This document shows, one piece after another, positions 1 through 8,168 of a DNA stretch of 64,000 nt. This DNA comes from an uncultured Oleiphilaceae bacterium (lineage in GTDB: Bacteria > Pseudomonadota > Gammaproteobacteria > Pseudomonadales > Oleiphilaceae). The position numbers were made by a program, and so were the translations under genes. Numbering within the stretch: the first letter of the stretch is position 1; the number at the start of each line of letters is the position of its first letter. Where the stretch lies: NCBI GenBank assembly GCA_913060665.1, contig CAJXUY010000004.1, forward strand, positions 186,001 through 250,000, read 5' to 3'. The notes beneath the pieces were generated by a model. The model did no database searches, was not told where the DNA came from, and saw nothing but the letters and a program-made list of their open reading frames with translations.

Positions 1-759
1 AAGCGGGCTGTTGTCGAGTACAATTTTCGGCACTACGCCAATCCCCAACCCCAAGCTCACCATGCTCACAATGGCTTCGTTACCTGCAACCTGCGCATAA
101 ATGCGCGGATTTACATCCATTTTACGAAACCATGTATCGATTCTATTGCGGGCGATACCGCCTTCAGAGAGGATCATTGGCACGGTAGCCCACTCTTTTG
201 GAGATGAGGGTGCGGTTAGCGGTACATCAGGGTCACTTTGTTCGGCAGGTGCAATAAATAGCAGTGGTGAAACCAGTATCGGTTTGAATGCTAAACCTCT
301 TGGTAACGTCGGAGGATGTGCAGCAATGGTAATGTCTTCTTCACCGGCCATTATTCTGGTAATAGCATGCTCGGGGTCTCCCGTATGCAACTTGATTTCA
401 ATGCCCGAATGGGTCTGACGGAAGCGGTTGAGCAAGTCAAACAATATGCTGTAACTAGCCGTTACGGAGCAGTACATGCTTACTTGACCATGCAGCAGGT
501 CATCACTCGACACCAGTTCATTTCGAATCAGGATCCATTCAGAGATCGCGCCACGAGCATACTGCTGAAACTTCTGGCCTTCAGTCGTTAACACAACGGT
601 GCGATTATCTCGATTAAATAAGACTACACCTAAGTCATCCTCCAGCTGCCTAATGTTACGAGACAACGCAGAGATACTAATATTACAGGCATTACTGGCT
701 CGACCAAAATGAGGATCATCAGCCAGCGCTAGAAAGTGTTTCAGGCTACGTATATTCAT
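1..759 (-). CDS. ilvY: IlvY, LysR-type activator of ilvC (3' end cut by window edge)
   Basis: LysR-family transcription factor that in enterobacteria activates ilvC when bound to acetolactate or acetohydroxybutyrate. The minus frame is open from an ATG at 759 to base 1 (253 codons), so roughly the last 40 residues lie outside the window. The N-terminal winged HTH (about residues 1-60) contains the stretches [18 protein letters not shown] and [11 protein letters not shown], which closely resemble E. coli IlvY as I know it. The effector domain carries [12 protein letters not shown] and [19 protein letters not shown], also IlvY-like. It is divergent from ilvC with about 157 bp between the start codons, the classic ilvY/ilvC arrangement, which supports the specific assignment over a generic LysR. 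Confidence 0.93.
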   Translation of the reverse strand, partial: MNIRSLKHFLALADDPHFGRASNACNISISALSRNIRQLEDDLGVVLFNRDNRTVVLTTEGQKFQQYARGAISEWILIRNELVSSDDLLHGQVSMYCSVTASYSILFDLLNRFRQTHSGIEIKLHTGDPEHAITRIMAGEEDITIAAHPPTLPRGLAFKPILVSPLLFIAPAEQSDPDVPLTAPSSPKEWATVPMILSEGGIARNRIDTWFRKMDVNPRIYAQVAGNEAIVSMVSLGLGIGVVPKIVLDNSPL

Positions 760-916
760 ATACTCAATTATAGCCAGCCCATCCACACATTTGCAAAATA
801 TGGCACATTGTATTGCATTTATTTCAATTTACGAAAGGCATACTTTTCTATACAGTAGCACCCCTGAATCTAAAGATAGTCAATTTCAATCATATTTAAA
901 CAAGCGGATGCATCCA
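760..916. promoter_or_regulatory. ilvY-ilvC divergent control region
   Basis: Shared intergenic region. It holds two TTGCA-containing elements at 791-796 and 813-818, and AT-rich sequence with a possible -10 (TATACA, 849-854) for ilvC but no good -35, as expected of an activator-dependent promoter. Assigning the TTGCA elements as IlvY operators is inference from position only. Confidence 0.4.
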
Positions 917-2392
917 ATGTCTAACAACTACTTTAATACACTGCCACTACGTGAGCAGCTTGAGCAACTAGCTAAGTGCCGTTTTATGGACATCTCTGAG
1001 TTCCCGGACGGTGTTGAAGCACTTAAAGGCAAGAAAATTGTTGTAATCGGTTGTGGTGCTCAGGGTTTAGCTCAAGGCATGAACTTACGTGACAGCGGTT
1101 GTGACGTATCTTACACCTTACGTCAGGCAGCAATCGACGAGAAGCGTCAGTCTTGGAAAAGCGCCACCGAAAATGGTTTTACCGTAGGTACTTACGAAGA
1201 GCTTATCCCTACTGCTGATGTAGTATTGAATCTGACACCTGATAAGCAGCACACTGCTGTTGTTAACGCTATTATGCCGTTGATGAAGCAAGGCGCTTGC
1301 CTTTCTTATTCTCACGGATTCAACATTGTTGAAGAAGGCATGAAAATTCGTGATGACCTAACCGTTATCATGGTTGCACCTAAGTGCCCAGGATCTGAAG
1401 TACGTAACGAATATGTTCGTGGCTTTGGTGTTCCAACACTGATTGCAGTTCACGAAGACAACGATCCGAAAGGTGAAGGTCTGGCGTTAGCTAAGGCATA
1501 CGCAGTCGGTACTGGCGGTCATAAGGCTGGCGTATTGATGTCTTCTTTCATCGCTGAAGTTAAGTCTGATTTAATGGGTGAGCAGACGATCCTTTGCGGC
1601 ATGCTGCAAACCGGTTCTTTATTATGCTTCGACAAGATGATCGAAGAAGGTATTGATGCAGGGTACGCCTCTAAGCTGATTCAGTACGGTTGGGAAACCA
1701 TCACTGAAGCACTGAAGTACGGCGGTGTGACGAACATGCTAGATCGTCTTTCTAACCCTGCCAAGATCAAGTGTTTCGACCTTGCTGAAGAACTCAAGCA
1801 GATCATGCGTCCGCTATACAACAAACATCAGGACGATATCATCAACGGCACTTTCTCTCGCGTAATGATGGAAGATTGGGCGAATGACGATGTAAACCTA
1901 TTGGGTTGGAGAGCTGAAACTGCCGAAACAGCTTTCGAGAAAACACCAGCGGGCGATGTTGAAATCTCTGAGCAAGAGTACTTCGACAACGGTATTCTGA
2001 TGGTAGCCATGGTTAAAGCAGGCGTTGAACTAGCATTCGAAACCATGACCGCTGCTGGCATCATCGCTGACTCAGCTTACTACGAGTCATTGCATGAAAC
2101 GCCATTAATCGCTAATACCATCGCGCGTAAGAAGCTGTACGAAATGAACGCAACTATTTCTGATACCGCTGAATACGGTTGTTACCTATATAATCATGCT
2201 TGTCTACCGCTTTTGGCTGACTTCATGAAAGACATCAAGACTGATGTGATTGGTAAAGGCCTTAAGCTAGACGACTTGGGTGTTGATAACGCTCGCTTGA
2301 TCGAAGTGAATGCTGAATTACGCGCTCACCCGGTTGAAGCAATCGGTACTGTACTTCGTGGTCATATGGCTGATATGAAGAAAATCGTTTAA
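917..2392 (+). CDS. ilvC: Ketol-acid reductoisomerase, class II (long form)
   Basis: Catalyses isomerisation and NADPH-dependent reduction of acetolactate/acetohydroxybutyrate, the second common step of valine, isoleucine and leucine synthesis. The frame extends upstream to 791, but the ATG at 917 gives [15 protein letters not shown] and 491 residues, matching the E. coli enzyme start and length. The Rossmann motif GCGAQG is at residues 45-50. Catalytic landmarks visible are MVAPKCPG (Lys near 156), [10 protein letters not shown] (metal-binding Asp/Glu) and the C-terminal [11 protein letters not shown] with its two Glu. The duplicated C-terminal knotted domain makes this the class II form, unlike the about 338-residue class I enzyme of Pseudomonas. 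It is probably controlled by the divergent ilvY and is followed by a strong terminator. Confidence 0.97.
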   Translation: MSNNYFNTLPLREQLEQLAKCRFMDISEFPDGVEALKGKKIVVIGCGAQGLAQGMNLRDSGCDVSYTLRQAAIDEKRQSWKSATENGFTVGTYEELIPTADVVLNLTPDKQHTAVVNAIMPLMKQGACLSYSHGFNIVEEGMKIRDDLTVIMVAPKCPGSEVRNEYVRGFGVPTLIAVHEDNDPKGEGLALAKAYAVGTGGHKAGVLMSSFIAEVKSDLMGEQTILCGMLQTGSLLCFDKMIEEGIDAGYASKLIQYGWETITEALKYGGVTNMLDRLSNPAKIKCFDLAEELKQIMRPLYNKHQDDIINGTFSRVMMEDWANDDVNLLGWRAETAETAFEKTPAGDVEISEQEYFDNGILMVAMVKAGVELAFETMTAAGIIADSAYYESLHETPLIANTIARKKLYEMNATISDTAEYGCYLYNHACLPLLADFMKDIKTDVIGKGLKLDDLGVDNARLIEVNAELRAHPVEAIGTVLRGHMADMKKIV

Positions 2393-2466
2393 TTGAAACG
2401 ATAGCAGTAACAAGACCCTCTATCTTAACCCTCGTAAGGTAACAGCCTTACTCCCGTAAGATAGCG

Positions 2467-2514
2467 AAAAGGCCAAGACTGATGGTTTATACCTGAAATC
2501 TTGGCCTTTTTTTT
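2467..2514 (+). terminator. Intrinsic terminator of ilvC
   Basis: A 12-bp perfect stem (2467-2478 with 2499-2510; AAAAGGCCAAGA/TCTTGGCCTTTT) is followed by a run of eight T. It lies about 75 bp downstream of the ilvC stop. Confidence 0.9.
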
Positions 2515-2550
2515 AGCAGATAAATTTATCAAGTATTGTATTGGACTCAT

Positions 2551-3993
2551 ATGACTCTCAGCCACCCCATTCGCTTTGATGATTTAACGGTTAATTTTGA
2601 TGATCGTTTTCAACTTAACCACATCAACTGGCAGATCGAGCCCCAGCAGCATTGGGTGATCACTGGCACTAACGGGGCGGGTAAGTCGGCCTTGGCAGCA
2701 GTGCTCACAGGTGCGGGAGACATTGTATCGGGCACCCTTGACGGCATAGCTCCTAGCGCAGGTATAACCCCTCGCGTAGGGCTAGTCTCATTTGAAGCCC
2801 AAGCCGTGTTAATAGAGACTGAGCGCAAAAAAGATGACGCCGATATTATGGATGTCATATCCGAAGGCACACCGGTATACGAAATTCTCTTCGAAGATTG
2901 TCAAGACATTGCACTTGCCAAAGAACTAGCTGATAAATTTGATCTCACCAAATTGTTAGACCGGTCATTTCGTAAACTGTCTACTGGCGAGTCACGCAAA
3001 GTCATGTTGATTCGCGCATTGGCCAGCAAGCCCGACCTACTGGTTCTTGATGAACCTTTTGATGGCTTAGATACCCATAGCCTAGCGATGCTGCAAGCAC
3101 ATTTACAAACGCTTATTAAAACGGTCCCCATGGTGATGGTGCTTAACCGTTTCGATGAGTTCCCTGAATTTATTACCCATATTGCCTATATCGATCAGGG
3201 GCAATTGCAACTACAAGTGCAACGCGATGATGCCACCGCATTTGATGAACTCTACAAATTACTGCACCTTAAAACCACCGACCTTACTGTCCCTGCGCCT
3301 GACCCCGATACCCAAACCCCGGCATTAAACCCCGGTGAGCCTCTGGTGCGGTTGACGGATTTGACCATTAAATATGATGACAAAAAAATCATCGATCGCC
3401 TCAATTGGACCGTTGAACCCAATCAGCACTGGCAGCTAAGCGGCCCGAATGGCAGCGGCAAAACAGGTTTGCTATCGATCATCAACGGCGACCACCCTCA
3501 GTGCTATGTGAACGACATTTTTGTATTTGGATTCAAGCGTGGAAGCGGCGAGAGCATTTGGCAGATCAAGCAGTTTATTGGCTATGTATCGACAGCCCTT
3601 CAATGGGAATATAAAGGTACCACGGGCTTACGTAATGTGATTCTTTCAGGGTTTCATGATAGCAATGGTTTGTATACTCGATGTACCGACAGGCAAAAAA
3701 CCATTGCCAATGAGTGGCTAGCACTGCTGGGGATGAGTGATCGGGGTGATGAAATTTTTAGCAAGTTGTCTTACGGTGATCAACGTTTACTATTAATCGC
3801 ACGGGCGATGGTAAAACACCCTCCATTGTTAATATTGGATGAGCCTTGTCTAGGCCTTGATGACATGAACCGGCAGATGGTGCTAGCGCTGATTGAGAAA
3901 ATTTGTGCCGGTAGTGGGATATCGGTGATTTACGTCAATCATCACCCTGAGGATAAGATTAAGGGAATTGAAAATTATATTTCTTTGGGGTGA
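2551..3993 (+). CDS. modF: ModF-like protein with two ABC ATPase domains
   Basis: Soluble double-ATPase ABC protein of the ModF/PhrA group. Its exact role is unclear; E. coli modF lies upstream of modABC. From the ATG at 2551 the product is 480 residues; a TTG at 2536 is in frame but less likely. Domain 1 has Walker A GTNGAGKS (39-46), signature LSTGESRK and Walker B LLVLDEPFDGLD. Domain 2 has GPNGSGKT, signature LSYGDQRL and LLILDEPCLGLD. Stretches such as NRFDEFPEF, GDHPQCYVND and RNVILSGF closely parallel E. coli ModF. No membrane segments are seen. No mod transport genes lie beside it, so a molybdate link is by homology only. Confidence 0.88.
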   Translation: MTLSHPIRFDDLTVNFDDRFQLNHINWQIEPQQHWVITGTNGAGKSALAAVLTGAGDIVSGTLDGIAPSAGITPRVGLVSFEAQAVLIETERKKDDADIMDVISEGTPVYEILFEDCQDIALAKELADKFDLTKLLDRSFRKLSTGESRKVMLIRALASKPDLLVLDEPFDGLDTHSLAMLQAHLQTLIKTVPMVMVLNRFDEFPEFITHIAYIDQGQLQLQVQRDDATAFDELYKLLHLKTTDLTVPAPDPDTQTPALNPGEPLVRLTDLTIKYDDKKIIDRLNWTVEPNQHWQLSGPNGSGKTGLLSIINGDHPQCYVNDIFVFGFKRGSGESIWQIKQFIGYVSTALQWEYKGTTGLRNVILSGFHDSNGLYTRCTDRQKTIANEWLALLGMSDRGDEIFSKLSYGDQRLLLIARAMVKHPPLLILDEPCLGLDDMNRQMVLALIEKICAGSGISVIYVNHHPEDKIKGIENYISLG

Positions 3994-4112
3994 TATGAAG
4001 CTTAAAAGTTGACTTATAATCCGCCATTAAAAACCCTGATTACGTTCGTGCCTCTCTTCATCAAGGCTATAAAAACACTATCGTGGCCCTTTTCCGCAGC
4101 TTTACGACAATG

Positions 4113-4991
4113 CTAAAACTTCGCCATATATTTTGATAGGTGCTCCATCTTTTGCGGATCTTCATCGACAAAACGGATAATAATACTGACAAAGTCAGTA
4201 TCCATGCGCTTATCAACTGCTTGCAGCTGATGAACATAGCCGTTCAAGCGCGCCACTTCGCCTTCCAACTCTAGATCCACAACGGCTGATTCAAGAATCC
4301 CCGGGAACTGCTCTTCTCGTTTGGCAATGACTTTAATTTCAGTCAGGCTAATCGCCTTGATTACGCACTTTATAGTACTGCCCGCAAACCTGACTTCTGC
4401 CACCCCTTTGGAGCCGCCTTGAGCAACCCCTGCTTTTTTGGACGCGGCCTTCTTCGCTTGATCCATGCCCGGCGTAGAGCCTGTTAACAACGATGCAGAC
4501 TGGCTCGCAGAAGGCGGTGCTTTCGCAGCGACTGGGGCTCCAGTCAATACAGACGCTGAGTGTTTAAAGGCATCCTGCAACGGCGAACTCTGAACCTGTG
4601 CAGACTTTTTAAGCTTTGACCCTAGCGCTTTAACAATACGACCTGAAAGCTGCTCAGGGCTGAACGGCTTCCCTAAGTATCCGGAGACACCTTCTTTTAC
4701 CGCCTCCATTACATGGTCGCGATCACCTCGACTAGTGATCATAATAAACGGTGTTTTCTTATAGCTATCGTTCTGACGAGCCCAACGCAATAATTCTAGC
4801 CCACTCATTTCGGGCATTTCCCAATCACACAGGATTAGGTCAAATGCCCCCCGCTCCATCATGATTTGAGCTTTCTTCCCATTAACCGCTTCTTCCATAT
4901 CAATACTAGGGAAGCTATTACGAACCGTTCGCTTAACCAGATCACGAACAAAACTGGCGTCATCAACCACTAACGCCTTAATATTGGCCAT
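4113..4991 (-). CDS. CheY-like response regulator with C-terminal PilZ-like domain
   Basis: A 292-residue two-domain protein. Residues 1-125 are a receiver: acidic pocket VDDAS, phospho-acceptor in LILCDWEMPEMSG (Asp near 56), Ser/Thr in MITSRG and conserved Lys in LGKPFS. An Ala/Ser/Lys-rich linker (about 130-190) leads to a beta-rich tail (GVAEVRFAGSTIKCVIKAI... VDLELEG... VSIIIRFVDED). That tail has the size and pattern of a PilZ fold but lacks the RxxxR and D/NxSxxG c-di-GMP-binding residues, so nucleotide binding is doubtful. There is no DNA-binding output domain. A good Shine-Dalgarno (GGAGAAAGT) precedes the ATG at 4991. It is convergent with modF and lies just downstream of cysZ on the same strand. 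Confidence 0.75.
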   Translation of the reverse strand: MANIKALVVDDASFVRDLVKRTVRNSFPSIDMEEAVNGKKAQIMMERGAFDLILCDWEMPEMSGLELLRWARQNDSYKKTPFIMITSRGDRDHVMEAVKEGVSGYLGKPFSPEQLSGRIVKALGSKLKKSAQVQSSPLQDAFKHSASVLTGAPVAAKAPPSASQSASLLTGSTPGMDQAKKAASKKAGVAQGGSKGVAEVRFAGSTIKCVIKAISLTEIKVIAKREEQFPGILESAVVDLELEGEVARLNGYVHQLQAVDKRMDTDFVSIIIRFVDEDPQKMEHLSKYMAKF

Positions 4992-5128
4992 ACTTTCTCC
5001 AAAGAAAATTACCGGTACGCCACGTCTAATAGAGTGCCTGTTTTATTCAATATTCTATTAGCATAGATGACTGTTCGGAGTTTGCTTTGAAATCTGGTCA
5101 TTCCCGCTGATAAATTATCCTGTAAAAC

Positions 5129-5887
5129 TCAGGATTTATTCCCCTGTTTCTCATTGACCCAAAAAGCCGTTGCACCACAAACCGCCGCAGGCACTGCAAC
5201 CAGGTTAACCAAAGGAATCATCGCCACCACATACACCAACATACCAAACGAAAAAGAAGGCCAGCGCCGGTCCGCAGCAAAGCGCTTAAGTTGAGCAAAC
5301 GACTTATTATTATTGTCAGCCGCATAATCGGCATATTGCAACGTCATCATCCAACTTGAAAAACCAAACCACAGCACCCCTGCTACTAAATTTACCCCAG
5401 GAATAACCCCTAGTATCAGAAGCAGCAACGCACGTGGAATGTAATAGATTAACTTATGCAACTCTCTCGCTATGCTACGAGGAATAATCGCGATTAACGT
5501 TTTCAAATCGTCATCGCTTTCTATTGATTGCCCGGTCAACTGCAGCTCTACTTTTTCTGCTAATAAACCGTAAAACGGAGAGCCTATTAAGTTGGCCACC
5601 GCCACAAAGCAGTACGCCAAAACCATAATAATAGCCACAGCATATAGTGGCCAAAATAACCATTCCAGAAATGACAACCAACTCGGTAGCCACTCCATTA
5701 GCGTGATCATCCAACCGCCAAACAACTCATAACTAGCAGTGACCATCCAATAGAATAGTAGTGTATTGATAATCAAGGGGGCGATAACAAATAGGCGCAA
5801 ACCGGGTTGTCTGATGAGTCGAAACCCTTCTGAAAAATAATCCAGCCCACCGGATAAGTTCAGCTGAGTGATTGGTTGGTTATTCAT
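5129..5887 (-). CDS. cysZ: CysZ-type sulfate transport membrane protein
   Basis: Inner-membrane protein of 252 residues that supports sulfate uptake for cysteine synthesis in relatives. It starts NLSGGLDYFSEGFRLIRQPGLRLFVIAPLIIN, has about four to six hydrophobic segments, and carries the conserved NLIGSPFYGLLAEKVE motif and GVIPGVNLVAGVLWFGFSSWMM, all typical of CysZ (EI24/CysZ family). Strong RBS AAGGAG upstream. No other sulfur-assimilation genes are adjacent. Confidence 0.92.
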   Translation of the reverse strand: MNNQPITQLNLSGGLDYFSEGFRLIRQPGLRLFVIAPLIINTLLFYWMVTASYELFGGWMITLMEWLPSWLSFLEWLFWPLYAVAIIMVLAYCFVAVANLIGSPFYGLLAEKVELQLTGQSIESDDDLKTLIAIIPRSIARELHKLIYYIPRALLLLILGVIPGVNLVAGVLWFGFSSWMMTLQYADYAADNNNKSFAQLKRFAADRRWPSFSFGMLVYVVAMIPLVNLVAVPAAVCGATAFWVNEKQGNKS

Positions 5888-5942
5888 TTTTTCTCCTTCG
5901 ATCTAACATAAGTCCATGTGCGAGAATAGACATAGTCACTAT

Positions 5943-6764
5943 TTAGTTTTCTTGAATACGATGCATTTGATACTGGGTCGCATCAAGGTAACAGCCGTAA
6001 ACCGGAATATGTCGGTAACGCAAATCAGATTTCATCAAGCTTAAAATATTCTGTTTTAACTCACGATTAATCATCGCACCGAATGTAACTGACTTAATAA
6101 TCGCAGAAGGCATTCTGTGCAGATAAATTTTCTGCCCGTCGCATTCGATTGCTTTGTCTGCTACAGAAACAGGCCTAATAATTCTCCACTCTCGCTCACT
6201 TTGGTATTGTTCACTCCGGGTAAAAAGAGGCGAGAAAGGATGTATCTCTCTTAATTTAAGCGGTCGCTCTTGCGCATATTTCACAGGTGTAAATAACTGA
6301 GGATCATCCCTATATTGCTTGCTAGTAAAAAAAGCATGTGTTTGATCCAACTCGATCACAACCCCTTGATGATTATCACTGTGATATTGCCACAACACAG
6401 GGTTATCTCCCCGCTCATACAAGCTCAGCAAGGTCAAAGATGTTCGCTGTTTCTCTGATAAGGAAATAGCATCAGGCACAGAACGTTGACGGATTTGAGC
6501 CTCTATAGACGCTCGTTTTTGCGCCGCTTGCTCGATAAAGTACTCAAACGTCATCAAGCTAGAAAGTGCATCAGGTAGCGCCTCATACTGGTTTTTTAGC
6601 TCTGCCCGATACTCTTCCTCTGATACGGCCACAAATCCATCCGGTTCTTTCACGGGTGCATTCGTTACAAATGGGTCCATCAACGTATCTGCACCGACAA
6701 AAGGCAGCCTGCCTTCCCGTAACCACGTTAACCCCATACCTCTGCAATATAGAAACAGACTCAC
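5943..6764 (-). CDS. DUF2971-family protein
   Basis: Function unknown. The C-terminal two thirds carry the DUF2971 hallmark: NPVLWQYHSDNHQGVVIELDQ, then a basic strand KYAQERPLKLREI, SEREWRIIRP, and a late SVTFGAMINRE. The frame runs up to a TTG at 6791, but a GTG at 6764 is preceded by AAAAGG at good spacing and gives MSLFLYCRGMGLTWLREGRLP, followed by the usual DxxxMDPF segment of the family. I therefore prefer 6764 (273 residues). No signal peptide or membrane segment. DUF2971 genes are often found in accessory or defence-linked DNA; here the neighbours are housekeeping genes. Confidence 0.72.
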   Translation of the reverse strand: MSLFLYCRGMGLTWLREGRLPFVGADTLMDPFVTNAPVKEPDGFVAVSEEEYRAELKNQYEALPDALSSLMTFEYFIEQAAQKRASIEAQIRQRSVPDAISLSEKQRTSLTLLSLYERGDNPVLWQYHSDNHQGVVIELDQTHAFFTSKQYRDDPQLFTPVKYAQERPLKLREIHPFSPLFTRSEQYQSEREWRIIRPVSVADKAIECDGQKIYLHRMPSAIIKSVTFGAMINRELKQNILSLMKSDLRYRHIPVYGCYLDATQYQMHRIQEN

Positions 6765-6912
6765 AGAACACCTTTTCGTTATTTTAGCCAAACATCTGCA
6801 CTATCATATCGAAATATATCGTTATGTTAACCGTCAGAGTTGAAATCACTTAGCAATTCGAGGCATTTCGTTGTATAAAGCACTTTTCTTTTTGCCTATG
6901 TGCCTTGCAACC

Positions 6913-7545
6913 ATGAATAAAGATCATATCCCTATTGTCTATCAAGATGATGATGTCATAGTCGCCGTTAAACCTAACGGGTTACTCTCTGTACCGGGCC
7001 GAGCACCAGAACATAAAGACTGCCTCATTAGTCGTATCCAGCAAACCCGACCGGAGGCGCTCACCGTGCATCGGCTCGACTGCGAAACGTCTGGTTTGGT
7101 AGTGCTCGCCTGTAATAAGGATAGCCAGCGAGAGCTAAGCCGACAGTTTCATGATAGAGAAACACAAAAACGCTATATTGCCGTCGTAGACGGTTTATTA
7201 TCCGATGAGGAAGGTGAAGTAAACCTTCCACTTATGGCTGATTGGCCAAACCGCCCCAGACAAATGGTCAATGTCGAACAAGGTAAACCTTCTCAAACAC
7301 TTTATAAGGTCATTAGCCGATCAAATAATACCACCCGGGTAGAATTAACCCCTATTACAGGCAGGTCACACCAATTAAGAGTGCATATGCTATCGCTAGG
7401 CCACGCTATATTGGGGGACAGCCTTTATGGATCTGAAGCCGTAATAGCACAGTCACCCAGAATGCTGCTTCATGCGCTAGTACTAGGTTTTAAACATCCA
7501 TCTACGGAGGAACTTTGTGTCTACCAATATCCTGCTGAGTTTTAA
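6913..7545 (+). CDS. rluA: RluA, dual-specificity rRNA/tRNA pseudouridine synthase
   Basis: Forms pseudouridine at 23S rRNA 746 and tRNA 32 in E. coli. Motif II with the catalytic Asp is visible as TVHRLDCETSGLVVLA. LLSVPGR, DWPNRPRQMV and ITGRSHQLRVHMLSLGHAILGD are diagnostic of the RluA subgroup. There is no S4 domain, as expected. The start is uncertain: ATG at 6913 gives a compact protein (210 aa); ATG at 6898 or a TTG at 6871 behind a GAGG motif would add 5 or 14 residues. The 3' end overlaps the start of the vanZ-like gene and contains its RBS. Confidence 0.9.
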   Translation: MNKDHIPIVYQDDDVIVAVKPNGLLSVPGRAPEHKDCLISRIQQTRPEALTVHRLDCETSGLVVLACNKDSQRELSRQFHDRETQKRYIAVVDGLLSDEEGEVNLPLMADWPNRPRQMVNVEQGKPSQTLYKVISRSNNTTRVELTPITGRSHQLRVHMLSLGHAILGDSLYGSEAVIAQSPRMLLHALVLGFKHPSTEELCVYQYPAEF

Positions 7546-7933
7546 GCCATTATTTGATAGTAAGTGGTCAATTTATCACAGACTAATGTTATGGACGGCC
7601 ATTTCCGCTATTTTTTATCTGGCGACCACATCCGTAGATCACACAGTACAGTCAACCTTTAATGACAAATTTAACCACTTGATCGCGTTTGGGATACTTT
7701 CATTTCTCTGCCATATCGCCTTCCAAACTCACCAGTCGATTAAATGGGCTTTCGCTCTGTTCGGTTACGGTTTGCTCATTGAACTAGTACAGTATTTTCT
7801 CCCTTATCGAGAATTTTCATTACTCGACCTCGCGACTGACCTGCTGGGAATAGTGCTCTATCTGATCATTTTTCACCCCATATTCAACACACTTTTAGAT
7901 CTGCCTTCTGTCTATTATGCAAAAAAACCATAA
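7517..7933 (+). CDS. VanZ-like integral membrane protein
   Basis: Small membrane protein (138 aa) with about four hydrophobic segments and the VanZ-like signature DKFNHLIAFGILSFL followed by LIELVQYFLPYREFSLLDLATDLLGI. The biochemical role of this family in Gram-negative bacteria is not established. The GTG at 7517 has a strong RBS (ACGGAGG, 7504-7510) that lies inside rluA, and the two genes overlap by 29 bp, implying translational coupling. The next 230 bp downstream hold regulatory sites for the sRNA rather than an obvious terminator. Confidence 0.82.
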   Translation: MSTNILLSFKPLFDSKWSIYHRLMLWTAISAIFYLATTSVDHTVQSTFNDKFNHLIAFGILSFLCHIAFQTHQSIKWAFALFGYGLLIELVQYFLPYREFSLLDLATDLLGIVLYLIIFHPIFNTLLDLPSVYYAKKP

Positions 7934-7958
7934 CCCCTTCTGTTACAAGTCTCGAAGC

Positions 7959-8022
7959 CTGTAGGACATCGCCCATTAGTCGTGTGCGAGATATCCTACA
8001 AGGGTGTAGGATATCTCCCTTA
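7959..8022. promoter_or_regulatory. Cluster of three UvrY/GacA-like boxes upstream of the CsrB-like RNA
   Basis: Three copies of TGTAGGAyATCkC occur: + strand 7959-7971, - strand 8000-7988 and + strand 8005-8017. Read on the + strand, the middle copy is TGTGCGAGATATCCTACA (7983-8000). It matches the 18-bp UvrY site of E. coli csrB, TGTGAGAGATCTCTTACA as I recall it, at 15 of 18 positions, and also fits the GacA pattern TGTAAG-N6-CTTACA. The second and third copies form a perfect 13-bp inverted repeat. The cluster sits about 150-210 bp upstream of the predicted RNA start, the usual distance for this activator. Confidence 0.68.
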
Positions 8023-8063
8023 ATAACTGTACTCCTAAGACTACAAACACACAAAAAAACCAA

Positions 8064-8076
8064 CAACCCATTGATT
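8064..8076 (-). promoter_or_regulatory. IHF-binding site (perfect consensus)
   Basis: The reverse strand reads AATCAATGGGTTG, an exact match to the IHF consensus WATCAANNNNTTR. It is flanked on the 5' side (8077-8097) by an A/T-rich tract, as in strong IHF sites. It lies between the UvrY-like boxes and the promoter, where DNA bending would bring a distal activator to RNA polymerase. Confidence 0.6.
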
Positions 8077-8119
8077 TTAATAGTATTATTTTTAAAGCCA
8101 ATACAGGCTAAACACCCAA

Positions 8120-8135
8120 TGTGAATATCGTCACA
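8120..8135. promoter_or_regulatory. CRP/Vfr site (perfect TGTGA-N6-TCACA)
   Basis: The sequence is TGTGA ATATCG TCACA, a perfect core palindrome. Its centre (8127.5) is about 41.5 bp upstream of the predicted transcription start, the class II activator position, and it replaces a recognisable -35. The CRP homologue encoded at 38750-39391 keeps the Arg-Glu-Arg recognition-helix residues that read TGTGA. Confidence 0.7.
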
Positions 8136-8154
8136 CTTCTGCAATAGGACCACT

Positions 8155-8162
8155 GGTATAGT
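8155..8162 (+). promoter_or_regulatory. Extended -10 of the CsrB-like RNA promoter
   Basis: GGTATAGT, with TATAGT at 8157-8162 and TGG just upstream. Start predicted near 8169. There is no good -35 at 17 bp, consistent with activator dependence. Confidence 0.55.
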
Positions 8163-8168
8163 TTCTCT

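Noticed and set aside
791-916. Upstream extension of the ilvC frame (42 extra residues)
   Set aside because: The extension lies in the ilvY-ilvC control region, looks unlike any IlvC, and the ATG at 917 gives the exact family start and length.
7988-8017. Perfect 13-bp inverted repeat as a terminator of the vanZ-like gene
   Set aside because: No T run follows, and both arms are copies of a UvrY/GacA-like box that also occurs a third time upstream, so a binding-site reading fits better.
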